Of a DNA stretch of 64,000 bases, positions 9,412-18,072 are shown in pieces. This DNA comes from Treponema sp. (lineage in GTDB: Bacteria > Spirochaetota > Spirochaetia > Treponematales > Treponemataceae). Position numbers and translations under genes: made by a program. Positions within the stretch are counted from its first letter, which is position 1, and every line of letters begins with the position of its first letter. The notes beneath the pieces are model-generated. The model had not been told where the DNA came from. It was given only the letters and a program-made list of their open reading frames with translations, and did not search any database. Location: positions 94,915-158,914 of the forward strand of contig JAFYZU010000022.1 of NCBI GenBank assembly GCA_017548565.1, written 5' to 3'.

Positions 9412-11151
9412 TTTGTAATATTCACCTTTTTTTGCCATCAGTTCTTTCGGAGTGCCGCTTTCTATGATTCCTCCTTTATCTATGACAAATATTCTGTCGG
9501 CATTCTGAATTGTAGAAAGTCTGTGTGCTATTACAAAGCTTGTCCGCCCTTTGAGCATCTGTTCAATTCCGGCCTGAACTAAAAGCTCTGTTTTTGTATC
9601 GATGCTTGAGGTTGCTTCATCAAGAATCAGAATCTTCGGATTTGAAAGCATCGTTCGTGCAAAGGCAACAAGCTGTCTCTGACCGTTGCTGAGTTCACCG
9701 CCTCTTGCCGTGAGCTTAGTATCATAGCCGTCCTTGAGTTCCTTAATAAAATCATCGGCATGAACTGCTTTGCTTGCTTCAAGCATTTCTTCTTCAGTTG
9801 CATCAAGCTTACCGTACATTATGTTTTCCCTGATTGTACCGCTGAAAATATAATTTTCCTGTGTCATTATTCCCATTTGAATCCTGAGGCTTGTCAGATC
9901 AACATCACGGATATCTTTACCGTCAACTAAAATTGTTCCGCTGTCAATATCATAAAATCGGCTGATTAAATTTACGACAGTTGATTTTCCGGCACCAGTC
10001 GGTCCTACAAGGGCAATTGTTTCTCCTTTCTTTACATTAAAAGAAACATTTTTCAGTACGGGATTATTCTTTTCATAACTGAACGTAACCTTCTTGAACT
10101 CAACATCGCCCTTGATATCATCCATAACAGGTGCATCCTTTTTTGAAATTATCTGTGCTTTTGTATCGATAATCTCAAATATACGTTCCGCACCACTTGC
10201 TGCATTTACAAACTGATTATAGAAATTACTGAGATTCATAATCGGCTGCCAGAACATTCCTACATAGGAACCGAATGCTATATAAGTACCGATTGAAACA
10301 TTATCTATACCGATAGCCGTAACACCTATTAAATAAAGCATTGCAGTACCGACACTCCAGCATAAATCAATCCAGGAACCAAAACCGTCACACCATTTTA
10401 CTGCCTTCAAAAATTCTTTTCTGTCATCCCATACAAGCTGCTGAAAGGTTTTATCGGTTTCGTTTTCTGCACGGAAGCTCTGGATGATTTTTATACCCGA
10501 CAAATCTTCGTTAATGAAAGCAGTGAGATTTGATGATTTCTGTCGTTTTGCCTTCCAATGTTTTTCTGCCATAAGAGAAATAAGGAATACACCGAAAATC
10601 ATGAACGGAGTAGAGCATAGTGCGGCAAGTGCAAGCTTCCAGTTTTTTATGAACATTATGATTGTAACGGCCAGAACAGTAATAATATTCGGTATTAATG
10701 TTGTGACGGAATTTTCAATAATATCCTTCAGAGAGTTTGTATCACCGATAATCCTTGCAAGAATTTTTCCGGATGGTCTTGAATCAAAAAAAGCAAGATC
10801 CAGTCCCTGAATATGATCATAAAGCTGCTGACGCAATTGTTGAATTACTTTATTACTTGTTTTCGCCATTACAAGCATTCTGAGTTTTATTGCTATTACA
10901 GCAAGAATATTTGCACCGGCTGCGATGATTACAATTTTAATCAGTCCCGGAATGTTTCCCGGAATAATATATTTATCTATAGCCCTTTCACTCAGCAGAG
11001 GATTAATCAGATCTACAAATGTTCCGAATGTCATCATAACAAGAACAAATAAAATCTGTACTTTATATTTAAACAGATATTTAAATAACCGTGGCATTGT
11101 TTCAAAGTTAGATTTTTTTACCTGCTGTTCATCGGTTTTATAACTGTTCAT
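9388..11151 (-). CDS. Heterodimeric ABC exporter subunit, canonical catalytic Glu
   Basis: This 587-residue half-transporter has six transmembrane helices in the first ~320 residues followed by a nucleotide-binding domain. Walker A is GPTGAGKST, the signature is LSNGQRQL (Asn where LSGGQ has Gly) and Walker B is ILILDEATSSID with the catalytic Glu. It starts 12 bp after the companion subunit and the two are expected to form one exporter. The complementary defects in the two domains fit BmrCD or TM287/288-type heterodimers, which move drugs or lipids. The substrate cannot be told from the sequence. Confidence 0.9.
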   Translation of the reverse strand: MNSYKTDEQQVKKSNFETMPRLFKYLFKYKVQILFVLVMMTFGTFVDLINPLLSERAIDKYIIPGNIPGLIKIVIIAAGANILAVIAIKLRMLVMAKTSNKVIQQLRQQLYDHIQGLDLAFFDSRPSGKILARIIGDTNSLKDIIENSVTTLIPNIITVLAVTIIMFIKNWKLALAALCSTPFMIFGVFLISLMAEKHWKAKRQKSSNLTAFINEDLSGIKIIQSFRAENETDKTFQQLVWDDRKEFLKAVKWCDGFGSWIDLCWSVGTAMLYLIGVTAIGIDNVSIGTYIAFGSYVGMFWQPIMNLSNFYNQFVNAASGAERIFEIIDTKAQIISKKDAPVMDDIKGDVEFKKVTFSYEKNNPVLKNVSFNVKKGETIALVGPTGAGKSTVVNLISRFYDIDSGTILVDGKDIRDVDLTSLRIQMGIMTQENYIFSGTIRENIMYGKLDATEEEMLEASKAVHADDFIKELKDGYDTKLTARGGELSNGQRQLVAFARTMLSNPKILILDEATSSIDTKTELLVQAGIEQMLKGRTSFVIAHRLSTIQNADRIFVIDKGGIIESGTPKELMAKKGEYYKLRQAQFA

Positions 11152-11163
11152 TTTATCTCCTTT

Positions 11164-12933
11164 TTAGTATTGTGAATCGTATGTTTCTTTATACAATCCG
11201 TTTTCCTTAAGAAGCGTTTCATGTGTCCCGCTTTCTGCAACCATTCCGTCCTTCAGCACAATGATTATATCTGCTTTTCGTACGGCACTGATTCTGTGTG
11301 CAATAATGATTTTCGTCATTCCTGTAAGCTCTGAAAGTACTTTTTGAATTTCCTGTTCAGTTTCACTGTCAAGAGCCGAGGTAGAATCATCAAGAACAAG
11401 AACCGGTGTCTTTCGTGAAAGCGCACGGGCAATAGTTATACGCTGTTTCTGTCCTCCGCTTAAACCAACGCCTCTTTCACCGATAACTGTCTGTTCCTTG
11501 TCTTCCATTTTCTGAACGAATTCCCACGAATGACTTTTTTCAAGTGCAGATCTTACTTCACTTGAGCTCATAGTTTCCCTTGCTCCAAGCTTTATATTTC
11601 CGTCAATCGTATCGCTGAAAAGGAATATATCCTGCATTACACAGGCAATGCTTTTTCTGAGGATTGGAAGTGGAAGCTCACGGATATCTACGCCGTCAAT
11701 TTTGATTGAACCTTCTGTAACATCATACATCCTTTTTAAAAGATTAATGATTGTTGTTTTTCCGGAGCCCGTAGCACCCATAATTCCAAGTGTCTGGCCC
11801 GCCTTTACAGAAAAGCTTACGTTTTTCAGGATATTCTTGTCATTCGTCCTGTAAGTTACGTTTTCAAAGCTGATGTCACCATGAATATCATCTGAAGTAA
11901 AAATTGCGTTCTTTATTTCATCATCAAGCTGATTTGCCTGAAGCTCATTGTTTTCTTTTATATCAGGAGTCTGCTCATATATTTTATTCAGACGCTTTAC
12001 ACTTGCTTTTGCACTTGAAAATCCGTTCGTAAGCCATCCAAGCATTTCCATCGGCCAAACGATATTTCCAACATACTGTAAAAATGCCATTAGCTCACCG
12101 ATGGAAATTTTTTCGAAGTTATTCAAAGGATTTCCTTTTATTACAAAAAATCCGCCGATTAAAAGTGTGATTACAGTTAAAAGTCTTGTGATAATCTGAA
12201 TGACTGGATTATATTTTACAAAAACACGGCTTAAATCAATGTTCAACTCATAATATTTCTGATTATGCTTATGAAATTTATTAATTTCAAAGCCTTCTCT
12301 TGTAAAAGCCTTAACTGTACGTACCCCGGCAAGATTTTCTGCAGCCGTATTGTTCAGTTCTGAATTTTTCTGTGCAAGTTCACCATAAAGATTATCCAGC
12401 TGTTTTTCCATTTTAATTGCAATTACAGCCGAAGTTATCATTCCGATTATTGAAATAAGTGATAGCTGCCAGTTGATTCTGAACATAAAGAACATAGTGT
12501 AAATTACACGAAGGATAACCTCTGCCATGAGGATTCCCATAAAAGCGGCAATATTCCATATGCTGTCAACATCATCTTTTACACGGCTCATAAGTTCACC
12601 GCTGTTAATACCGTCAAAGAAATTTGCCGAAAGACTCTGAATTTTCTGGAATAAATTAATGCGGACATCACAGGCAATTTTTGAACCGCACCAGTCACAG
12701 ATAAATTCTTTTGCATATTGAAAGATACATCGTCCGATTCCTATCCCAAGGATACCGGTTATAAAGAATTTTAATAAATTCATTTTTTTTGCTATTAAAA
12801 CATCATCAACAATATGCTGGACGATAATAGGTGCAAACATATCAAGCAGTGTACTTAAAGCCATTGATAAAACTGCCAGTAAATAGAGAAAACTGTATTT
12901 TTTAAAATAACGTCCTAAATTTAATTTATTCAT
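11164..12933 (-). CDS. Heterodimeric ABC exporter subunit, degenerate catalytic site
   Basis: This 589-residue half-transporter has a membrane domain, then Walker A GATGSGKTT, a canonical LSGGQKQR signature and Walker B VLVLDDSTSALD, where Asp replaces the catalytic Glu. This is the hallmark of the degenerate site of asymmetric exporters. It is first in the two-gene operon. Its -10 box lies six bases from the ATG and no Shine-Dalgarno is present, so the mRNA may be leaderless. No regulator gene is adjacent. Confidence 0.9.
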   Translation of the reverse strand: MNKLNLGRYFKKYSFLYLLAVLSMALSTLLDMFAPIIVQHIVDDVLIAKKMNLLKFFITGILGIGIGRCIFQYAKEFICDWCGSKIACDVRINLFQKIQSLSANFFDGINSGELMSRVKDDVDSIWNIAAFMGILMAEVILRVIYTMFFMFRINWQLSLISIIGMITSAVIAIKMEKQLDNLYGELAQKNSELNNTAAENLAGVRTVKAFTREGFEINKFHKHNQKYYELNIDLSRVFVKYNPVIQIITRLLTVITLLIGGFFVIKGNPLNNFEKISIGELMAFLQYVGNIVWPMEMLGWLTNGFSSAKASVKRLNKIYEQTPDIKENNELQANQLDDEIKNAIFTSDDIHGDISFENVTYRTNDKNILKNVSFSVKAGQTLGIMGATGSGKTTIINLLKRMYDVTEGSIKIDGVDIRELPLPILRKSIACVMQDIFLFSDTIDGNIKLGARETMSSSEVRSALEKSHSWEFVQKMEDKEQTVIGERGVGLSGGQKQRITIARALSRKTPVLVLDDSTSALDSETEQEIQKVLSELTGMTKIIIAHRISAVRKADIIIVLKDGMVAESGTHETLLKENGLYKETYDSQY

Positions 12934-12939
12934 AAAAAA

Positions 12940-12968
12940 ACTCTAAACTAACGGATAAAAGATGTCAA
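12940..12968 (-). promoter_or_regulatory. Promoter of the ABC exporter operon, leaderless geometry
   Basis: TTGACA (12968-12963), a 17-bp spacer and TAGAGT (12945-12940), then six bases to the ATG at 12933. The expected start of transcription is the A of the start codon. Confidence 0.6.
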
Positions 12969-13010
12969 TAAAATATATGAAGATTAAACTCCAGGTTTAA
13001 AAATATAAAC

Positions 13011-13039
13011 TTGACTGTTCAATTCTTTATGATTATATT
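13011..13039 (+). promoter_or_regulatory. sigma-70 promoter of tmRNA
   Basis: TTGACT (13011-13016), a 17-bp spacer and TATATT (13034-13039). The start would be near 13046, leaving an 11-nt leader for RNase P removal. Confidence 0.8.
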
Positions 13040-13056
13040 AATAGTGTACTTGATTC

Positions 13057-13437
13057 GGGGGTGTCCCGGTTTCGACGGAATTGCGAAATCTTGTACTGCA
13101 AGTAGGACTGAAGGTTCCTTAAACTGACAAAACAATAACTGCAATTTTCGCAAGAAAAGAAGAAGAAGCTGATGAAGCTTCTTTCGAAGCAGAAGCACTT
13201 GCTGCCTAAGACAGCGTGCAGGAACTCAACCGGCTCTGTTCCGCGTCGGATGATGTTCTTTTACCTATCGGGACTTGCTGAATATAGTTTCTGTAATATA
13301 TTCAGGACATTTTATCAGAATACGGAGACGACGCTTGTTATGCTGCTACCGGCTTCCGACAACTACCTCGCATAACTAAACCTGTAGATGTACCTGGTTT
13401 ACTTTTCCGGACGGGAGTTCAATTCTCCCCACCTCCA
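13057..13437 (+). ncRNA. ssrA: Transfer-messenger RNA
   Basis: The 381-nt tmRNA rescues stalled ribosomes. The acceptor GGGGGTG (13057-13063) pairs with CACCTCC (13430-13436), discriminator A13437, and CCA is not encoded. The 5' GGTTTCGACGG and the T-arm GGGAG-TTCAATT-CTCCC are typical. The tag frame begins at GCA 13141 after ATAACT and ends at TAA 13207-13209. It encodes 22 residues, beginning AIFARKEEE and ending FEAEALAA, long and acidic compared with the roughly 10-residue tags common elsewhere. The 3' end is duplicated 189 bp downstream. Confidence 0.96.
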
Positions 13438-13443
13438 AAAAAA

Positions 13444-13470
13444 GGAAGTTCATAAGAGCTTCCTTTTTTT
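13444..13470 (+). terminator. Intrinsic terminator of tmRNA
   Basis: GGAAGTTC, loop ATAA, GAGCTTCC (8 bp with one G-U pair) and seven T residues. Confidence 0.9.
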
Positions 13471-13632
13471 ATTGCTATGCTCTGGAGAATTGAACTCCCC
13501 GAAATGAGCGCTGACCGAATAGGGAAGAAGAGGTGCCATGGAGGGCACCGTAAGCGAAGAAGGCGGGGTGGAGGAATAAAACAGGAAGTTTTATTTCGTA
13601 ACCCAGTTCAATTCTCCCCACCTCCAAAAAAA

Positions 13633-13658
13633 GGAAGTTCGAAAGAACTTCCTTTTTT
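13633..13658 (+). terminator. Second copy of the tmRNA terminator
   Basis: GGAAGTTC, GAAA tetraloop, GAACTTCC and six T residues. The stem is perfect. It stands downstream of the duplicated tmRNA end. Confidence 0.85.
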
Positions 13659-13692
13659 ATTATAATATTACTAAAAGTTGTTTCAATTGTTT

Positions 13693-14244
13693 TTATTCGC
13701 CGTCGTGATTTACATGGAATTTCTGCTGGTATTTCTTAAGCATGGCAACTGCATTTCGTTTTTTGTTATATACGAAACCACCGTTCCAGTATTCAAGGGC
13801 AGCAAAGAGAGCGTTACCACCATCCTGGCTGTCTGATTCTTTTGTTCTGAATGAAACATAATTTGAAAGTTCAAGGAAGTCGTTGTTATGAAGACATTCA
13901 AGACGCTTTTTATTAAATTCATTCCATTTTTCAAGATCCTGGAAGCCTTCTCCTTCATCCTGCACGATAATGTGAGCGTGTGTAGGACTGAACGAATACC
14001 ATACTGTAACTTTCTTGTTTATATCACAATGATTTCCGTGTTTTACAGCATTCTTGATTACTTCACTAATCTGCTGTTCAAGAAGATTTAATTCTTTTAT
14101 TTCAGTTGGAGCTGACTGAACGATTAATAAAGTAAAATAACGAATCTGTCTGAAATCTGAAGGAAATTCCTTCTTAAGCATGTTTGTTTTATCAAATAAA
14201 GGATCATTTTCATCTGATCTGAGTTCTTTAAATCCTGGTATCAC
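13693..14244 (-). CDS. HATPase-domain anti-sigma-type regulator (RsbW/SpoIIAB-like)
   Basis: This 183-residue protein carries a GHKL/HATPase_c_2 domain: N-box EVIKNAVKHGN near residue 85 and G1 box VQDEGEGF near 118. Family members bind a target such as a sigma factor and phosphorylate a STAS antagonist on serine. The last ~45 residues (SQDGGNALFAALEYWNGGFVYNK) resemble the extended ATP lid. It is the third gene of the phosphatase-STAS-HATPase set and follows the STAS gene by 37 bp. No sigma factor gene is adjacent, so the target is unknown and may not be a sigma factor. Confidence 0.82.
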   Translation of the reverse strand: MIPGFKELRSDENDPLFDKTNMLKKEFPSDFRQIRYFTLLIVQSAPTEIKELNLLEQQISEVIKNAVKHGNHCDINKKVTVWYSFSPTHAHIIVQDEGEGFQDLEKWNEFNKKRLECLHNNDFLELSNYVSFRTKESDSQDGGNALFAALEYWNGGFVYNKKRNAVAMLKKYQQKFHVNHDGE

Positions 14245-14281
14245 TTTTTTCCTCCAAATGTTGTGTAGTCTGTCTTATAAA

Positions 14282-14620
14282 TTATTCTTTTACCATTAAA
14301 AGTGCTTCTTCAACACTGTTTGCGATAGGGAAGTAACCCATCAATTTAGTAAGTTCAATAACTTTTTTAACAGAACCATGAATGTTAGATATTGCCAGTT
14401 TAAGATTCATCTTTTTGATTGTAGAGCAGATGTAAATTAAAGCACCGATTCCAGACGAGTCGATGTAATCTACCTGTTCAAGATTAATGACAAAATTCTT
14501 TACATTCTTCTCCAACATCTTCATAACAAGTTCCTTTAATTTGTAGGAGTTGTAGAGATCCATTTCACCAGTAACGTCAATAATGTAAACATCACCATTT
14601 TTACGTATTTTAAGTTCCAT
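14282..14620 (-). CDS. STAS-domain anti-sigma factor antagonist
   Basis: This 112-residue single STAS domain is of the SpoIIAA/RsbV type. The likely phosphorylation site is the serine pair in YIDSSGIGALIYI near residue 57. In the usual cycle the dephosphorylated form sequesters the HATPase partner and the neighbouring PP2C-type phosphatase removes the phosphate. The start is fixed by a strong AAAGGAG Shine-Dalgarno. It lies 20 bp after the phosphatase gene. Confidence 0.92.
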   Translation of the reverse strand: MELKIRKNGDVYIIDVTGEMDLYNSYKLKELVMKMLEKNVKNFVINLEQVDYIDSSGIGALIYICSTIKKMNLKLAISNIHGSVKKVIELTKLMGYFPIANSVEEALLMVKE

Positions 14621-14640
14621 AAAGAAGCTCCTTTCCTTAT

Positions 14641-16314
14641 TTATTGTATTTTAATAACAAGTAGACTCTGATCATCATATTGCTGAGCATTACCGCAATA
14701 ATTTTTCAAATCTTCTTTTACTTTGTTTGAAAGATCCTTTGCGCTGCTGTTACAATGTTTTGCAATAACCTTAGACAAACTCTCTGTCGCATATTGTACA
14801 CCATTTTCATTCAATGATTCAAGTAATCCGTCTGTACAAGTTACAAGAATGTCGCCGGGATTTAACTGAACATTAATGTCATTATAAACGGTTTCTTTTT
14901 CAACTCCCATCGGTTCACTCTGTTTTGAAATCTGTCTGATTCCTCGTTCAAGTGCGCTGAAGAGGAATACAGGATTATTACCGCAGGTTGCTATCTGTGC
15001 AAGGCGTGTTGTACTGTCATAATTGATTAAGGCAACGCTCGCAAAATGGTCAATTTTTGAACTGTCTGTACACAAGCCTCTGTTTGCCCATGAAAGGATT
15101 GTTGCCGCTGTCTGATTTGTATTTACTGAAAGTCGTAAAATTGCACGTATCATAATCATTACGACAAGGGAATTCATTCCTTTTCCTGCAACGTCTGCCA
15201 TTACAAACGAAATCCTGTCTTTTCTTGAAACGATTACATCATATAAATCACCGCAGACATTTTCCAGCGCATTTGAGAAACATCCGATCTGTACGCCAGG
15301 AATAACAGGGAGCTTTGCAGGAAGAAGATCTTTCTGGTATTTAGTAGCGATTATACCGTCTTTGCTTAATTCTGTATGTTCTGCATAGGCAAGGAAACTG
15401 TATAAAGGTTTCATTGCTGTAGAAACTGCATCTGCCATAATAACTGCAGTGTCAAACTGTTCTTTTGTGAATATATCTTTTTCAGGAAGTCTTGCAAGAG
15501 CAACAAGTCCTATAACTGTAGATTCAGATTTAATTGGTGCAAAAATATAACTACCACATTTAAGGAAATCTTCCGGTCCGTTCTGATAGATTCTTGGATC
15601 CTTGATTGAATCAGTAACTAAAACCGGTTCTCCTGATGTATATATATCACCGAAAACATTGCCTTTAAGAGGGAACTGTGCAAAACGTAAATTTGTTTCT
15701 ACACGAATCGGTTTATGAGGCAGGTCTTCGGGTAATTTATATGGAGGAGGAAAAGAACCGGTGAGTGATTTTACTGCGAGCATTTCATCATAATCATCTG
15801 AAATGAGGATACAGCATCCGTCTGCATTGACTTTTTGTGAAATGAGCTTGTTGCAGTATTCAAGGAAGCTTTCCATACTGTTATCGCGTGAAAAGAAGTT
15901 CGATACCTGAGATATAAGATCCTTGTTAAGCTCCATGAGCTTTTGGTTTTTGCTTTCTATTTCTGCGATTGCCGCTTTTGTAACATCACTGTTTTCTGAA
16001 GCGAACATCTGTTCTGCATTTTTTCTTGCAAGTTTTTTCTCTTCACGTTTTTTAGGATTATCAAAAGCCTTTATGATAAGATAGGGAAGAGCAAGGAATT
16101 CTGCGGCACATAAAGCACCGATTACGAAAAAATTAGTTTTTGTTATAAGGGAAAAAACGGCTCCGACCGGAATTAATAGAATTACAAAATAAAAAATGAA
16201 ACTTGCTTTTGCCGTATTTCTGATTTTTATGATTAAAAGAAATATAAACAGCAATAAGGCCAGTCCTGATGCTGCTAAGAGAGGCACGCTGATGAATGAA
16301 TCAAGATTATTCAC
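14641..16314 (-). CDS. GAF-SpoIIE serine phosphatase (RsbU-like), membrane-anchored
   Basis: This 557-residue protein has two or three N-terminal transmembrane segments (LLAASGLALLLFIFLLIIKI and FIFYFVILLIPVGAVFSLI), a short coiled linker, a GAF domain around residues 145-300 and a C-terminal SpoIIE PP2C-type phosphatase. Metal-binding aspartates are visible in CGDLYDV, VMADVAGKGM, VTCTDGLLES and QYDDQSLLVI. It is expected to dephosphorylate the STAS protein encoded 20 bp downstream in response to a ligand or membrane signal. Its own promoter lies just upstream, so the three genes form an operon separate from the ParB-fold gene before it. Confidence 0.9.
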   Translation of the reverse strand: MNNLDSFISVPLLAASGLALLLFIFLLIIKIRNTAKASFIFYFVILLIPVGAVFSLITKTNFFVIGALCAAEFLALPYLIIKAFDNPKKREEKKLARKNAEQMFASENSDVTKAAIAEIESKNQKLMELNKDLISQVSNFFSRDNSMESFLEYCNKLISQKVNADGCCILISDDYDEMLAVKSLTGSFPPPYKLPEDLPHKPIRVETNLRFAQFPLKGNVFGDIYTSGEPVLVTDSIKDPRIYQNGPEDFLKCGSYIFAPIKSESTVIGLVALARLPEKDIFTKEQFDTAVIMADAVSTAMKPLYSFLAYAEHTELSKDGIIATKYQKDLLPAKLPVIPGVQIGCFSNALENVCGDLYDVIVSRKDRISFVMADVAGKGMNSLVVMIMIRAILRLSVNTNQTAATILSWANRGLCTDSSKIDHFASVALINYDSTTRLAQIATCGNNPVFLFSALERGIRQISKQSEPMGVEKETVYNDINVQLNPGDILVTCTDGLLESLNENGVQYATESLSKVIAKHCNSSAKDLSNKVKEDLKNYCGNAQQYDDQSLLVIKIQ

Positions 16315-16354
16315 TTTTTGCTCCTTTGTGAATTACACAATCCGTCTTTCTGAT

Positions 16355-16383
16355 ATTTTAACATTGAAATTTTCCATAGTCAA
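16355..16383 (-). promoter_or_regulatory. Promoter of the partner-switching operon
   Basis: On the minus strand, TTGACT (16383-16378), a 17-bp spacer and TAAAAT (16360-16355), in the 95-bp gap upstream of the phosphatase gene. Confidence 0.75.
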
Positions 16384-16409
16384 GTTTTTAATTTGATAAA
16401 CGGATGAGT

Positions 16410-17363
16410 TTATTCAATATCCTTTACGTCTTCAATGGTGTCTGAAATGTTGTTGTACATCGCTTTACGAAGAATAATCCTTTTTATCTGATTGATAATC
16501 CTTTTCTGAAGCGGAATTTTATGTGTTTTTTCAAAATCTTCGACTGCATATTCAATGTTTACATCCTCTCCGAACTTCTGTTTAAGCTCATCCCAGTAGC
16601 GTACAATCCATACATACATATCGCCCAAAGTTCTTCTTGGAAATTTTCTTAAAATCTTTTTCGTTCGTACTGTTGTTACAATGGGAAGGTAAACTTTATT
16701 GAACCAGGAATTAACAGCTTCTTCCATTGAGATTTCTTCATTTTTCTGCTGGTTCATATAATATTTATGTGTAAGGATGTGATTTAAGATTACGTCATAT
16801 CTTCCGGGAGTCGTAAAATCAAGGCACCAGTAATCTGTAATGTCACCGAAGAATGTTTCGCTGTAAAAGACCATCTTTTCATAATTTACAATCTGTCGGA
16901 TTATATCCTTCATGTTATCAGGTTTTTTTAGTTTTATTTCACTTTGAAGCGAAACTACTTCTGCGTCTATGAATTCAATTCCCTTTGATTTTGCAACAGA
17001 AACCCTGTGATTTCCATCCCTTACAAAATAAAGGCCTGAGATTTCGTAAACTTTAATTGGAGGAAGTTCAATTGAATTTATATGCGCTGAATCTATTTTT
17101 TCCCAGCGTGTTTTTAAAAAGTTGCTTTTAGGAAAAAAGTGGTTGTCAAAATCCTTATAGCGTCCTTCACTTCCGATGATTTTATCAATAGGGATTACCT
17201 TCATTCCTACATAAGTTTCATTAATCGGTTTTATGAGCTGCTTTACATCGTTAAAAGCTATAAGTGATGCTTCTTCGGGTGACAAAAAATGCTGTATTTC
17301 GTTAAAAAGAGCTTTGTTGTGCGCTTTAGAAAAATCTTCTTCTGTCTGTGAACTAAAATTCAT
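16410..17363 (-). CDS. ParB/sulfiredoxin-fold protein of unknown function
   Basis: This is a 317-residue protein. Residues ~95-140 hold a ParB/Srx-like core, PIKVYEISGLYFVRDGNHR followed by VSVAKSKGIEFIDAEV, resembling the nucleotide-binding GxHR region of that fold. No helix-turn-helix or partition partner is seen, so a chromosome-partition role is not supported. The C-terminal half is helical and unassigned. The start codon overlaps the end of the metallophosphoesterase gene by 11 bp, so the two are translationally coupled. Confidence 0.55.
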   Translation of the reverse strand: MNFSSQTEEDFSKAHNKALFNEIQHFLSPEEASLIAFNDVKQLIKPINETYVGMKVIPIDKIIGSEGRYKDFDNHFFPKSNFLKTRWEKIDSAHINSIELPPIKVYEISGLYFVRDGNHRVSVAKSKGIEFIDAEVVSLQSEIKLKKPDNMKDIIRQIVNYEKMVFYSETFFGDITDYWCLDFTTPGRYDVILNHILTHKYYMNQQKNEEISMEEAVNSWFNKVYLPIVTTVRTKKILRKFPRRTLGDMYVWIVRYWDELKQKFGEDVNIEYAVEDFEKTHKIPLQKRIINQIKRIILRKAMYNNISDTIEDVKDIE

Positions 17364-18072
17364 TATTCCCCTCTGTCTGTATTATGTAATGTGCGTAGGC
17401 ATTTATTACTGTAGTTTCCTGAACCTGCGTAATTCTTGTTTCCCTCATATCGTAAAGATGGATGTGACCATGGACTAAATATCTTGGCTTGAATTTTTTT
17501 ATGAACCAGTTATAGCATTTAAATCCGCGGTGACATATGTCTTCCTTATCATGAATATGACGTGGAGATGCATGTGTCATGAAAATATCAAGATAAGTAC
17601 CGTATCTGATTTTATTTTTTATAAGCTTCGGAATCATTCCTATAAGCTTCATCTTCATTTCGAATTCCGTGTACTGACTTAATCCGTTGTTATATTTCAA
17701 CGACCCTGAAACACCCGCAAGAAGGAGAGGTCTTTTTTTGCCGGTTTTTGAATCGGTGACTGTAAGCGAGCGTTCCCTGATTACTTTAAAACCAAGATAT
17801 TCTGCTCCGTGACCAAACAGGGAGTTTTCTTTTTGAGAAGGCATGTTTCCAGGAATATCCTGTGCGCTTTTATGGTAGAATTTATAATCCTTTAAGTTGT
17901 GATTTCCAAAAATGAAATATGTCGGCTTGTTAAGTATCGAAACAATAAAATCAATGTATTCAAGCGGTAAATCTCCTGCGCATAGAACTAAATCAATGTC
18001 GGAAAAAGTTTCTTTTGCCTGCTGATTATAGATTAAAGGATCTACAAAATCTGATACACAGAGGATTTTCAT
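17353..18072 (-). CDS. Cytoplasmic metallophosphoesterase
   Basis: This 239-residue protein shows the metallophosphoesterase motifs CAGDLPLEY (GD), FGNHNLKDY (GNH), FMTHASP and VHGHIHLYD (GHIH). The first motif, MKILCVSDFVDP, has Asp but lacks the usual DxH histidine, so metal coordination at that site may be altered. There is no signal peptide. The ATG overlaps the stop of the TPR-Mrr-like gene (ATGA) and the end overlaps the ParB-fold gene, making a tightly coupled three-gene unit. The substrate is unknown. Confidence 0.82.
   Translation of the reverse strand: MKILCVSDFVDPLIYNQQAKETFSDIDLVLCAGDLPLEYIDFIVSILNKPTYFIFGNHNLKDYKFYHKSAQDIPGNMPSQKENSLFGHGAEYLGFKVIRERSLTVTDSKTGKKRPLLLAGVSGSLKYNNGLSQYTEFEMKMKLIGMIPKLIKNKIRYGTYLDIFMTHASPRHIHDKEDICHRGFKCYNWFIKKFKPRYLVHGHIHLYDMRETRITQVQETTVINAYAHYIIQTEGNNEF

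Larger units (their letters stand above)
13416..13658 (+). repeat. Duplicated 3' end and terminator of tmRNA
   Basis: A perfect 36-bp direct repeat covers 13416-13451 (T-arm, acceptor end and first terminator arm) and 13605-13640. The homology continues into the second terminator, so about 55 bp are duplicated at an offset of 189 bp. Between the copies lies a 16-bp inverted T-arm copy (13484-13499, against 13413-13428). It is followed by a roughly 100-bp stretch clearly richer in G and C than the surroundings, with a GGTGCC/GGCACC hairpin around 13531-13549. The layout matches the tRNA-Pro duplication at 1.6 kb. A relic of integration at an RNA 3' end is inferred. Confidence 0.85.

Noticed and set aside
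13477..13665. A 62-codon plus-strand ORF inside the tmRNA duplication
   Set aside because: It runs through the duplicated tmRNA end and terminator, has no ribosome site and its composition comes from the insert and the RNA repeat.
16410..17363. ParB chromosome partition protein
   Set aside because: Only the ParB/Srx-like core is seen. There is no helix-turn-helix, ParA or parS, so partition is not supported.
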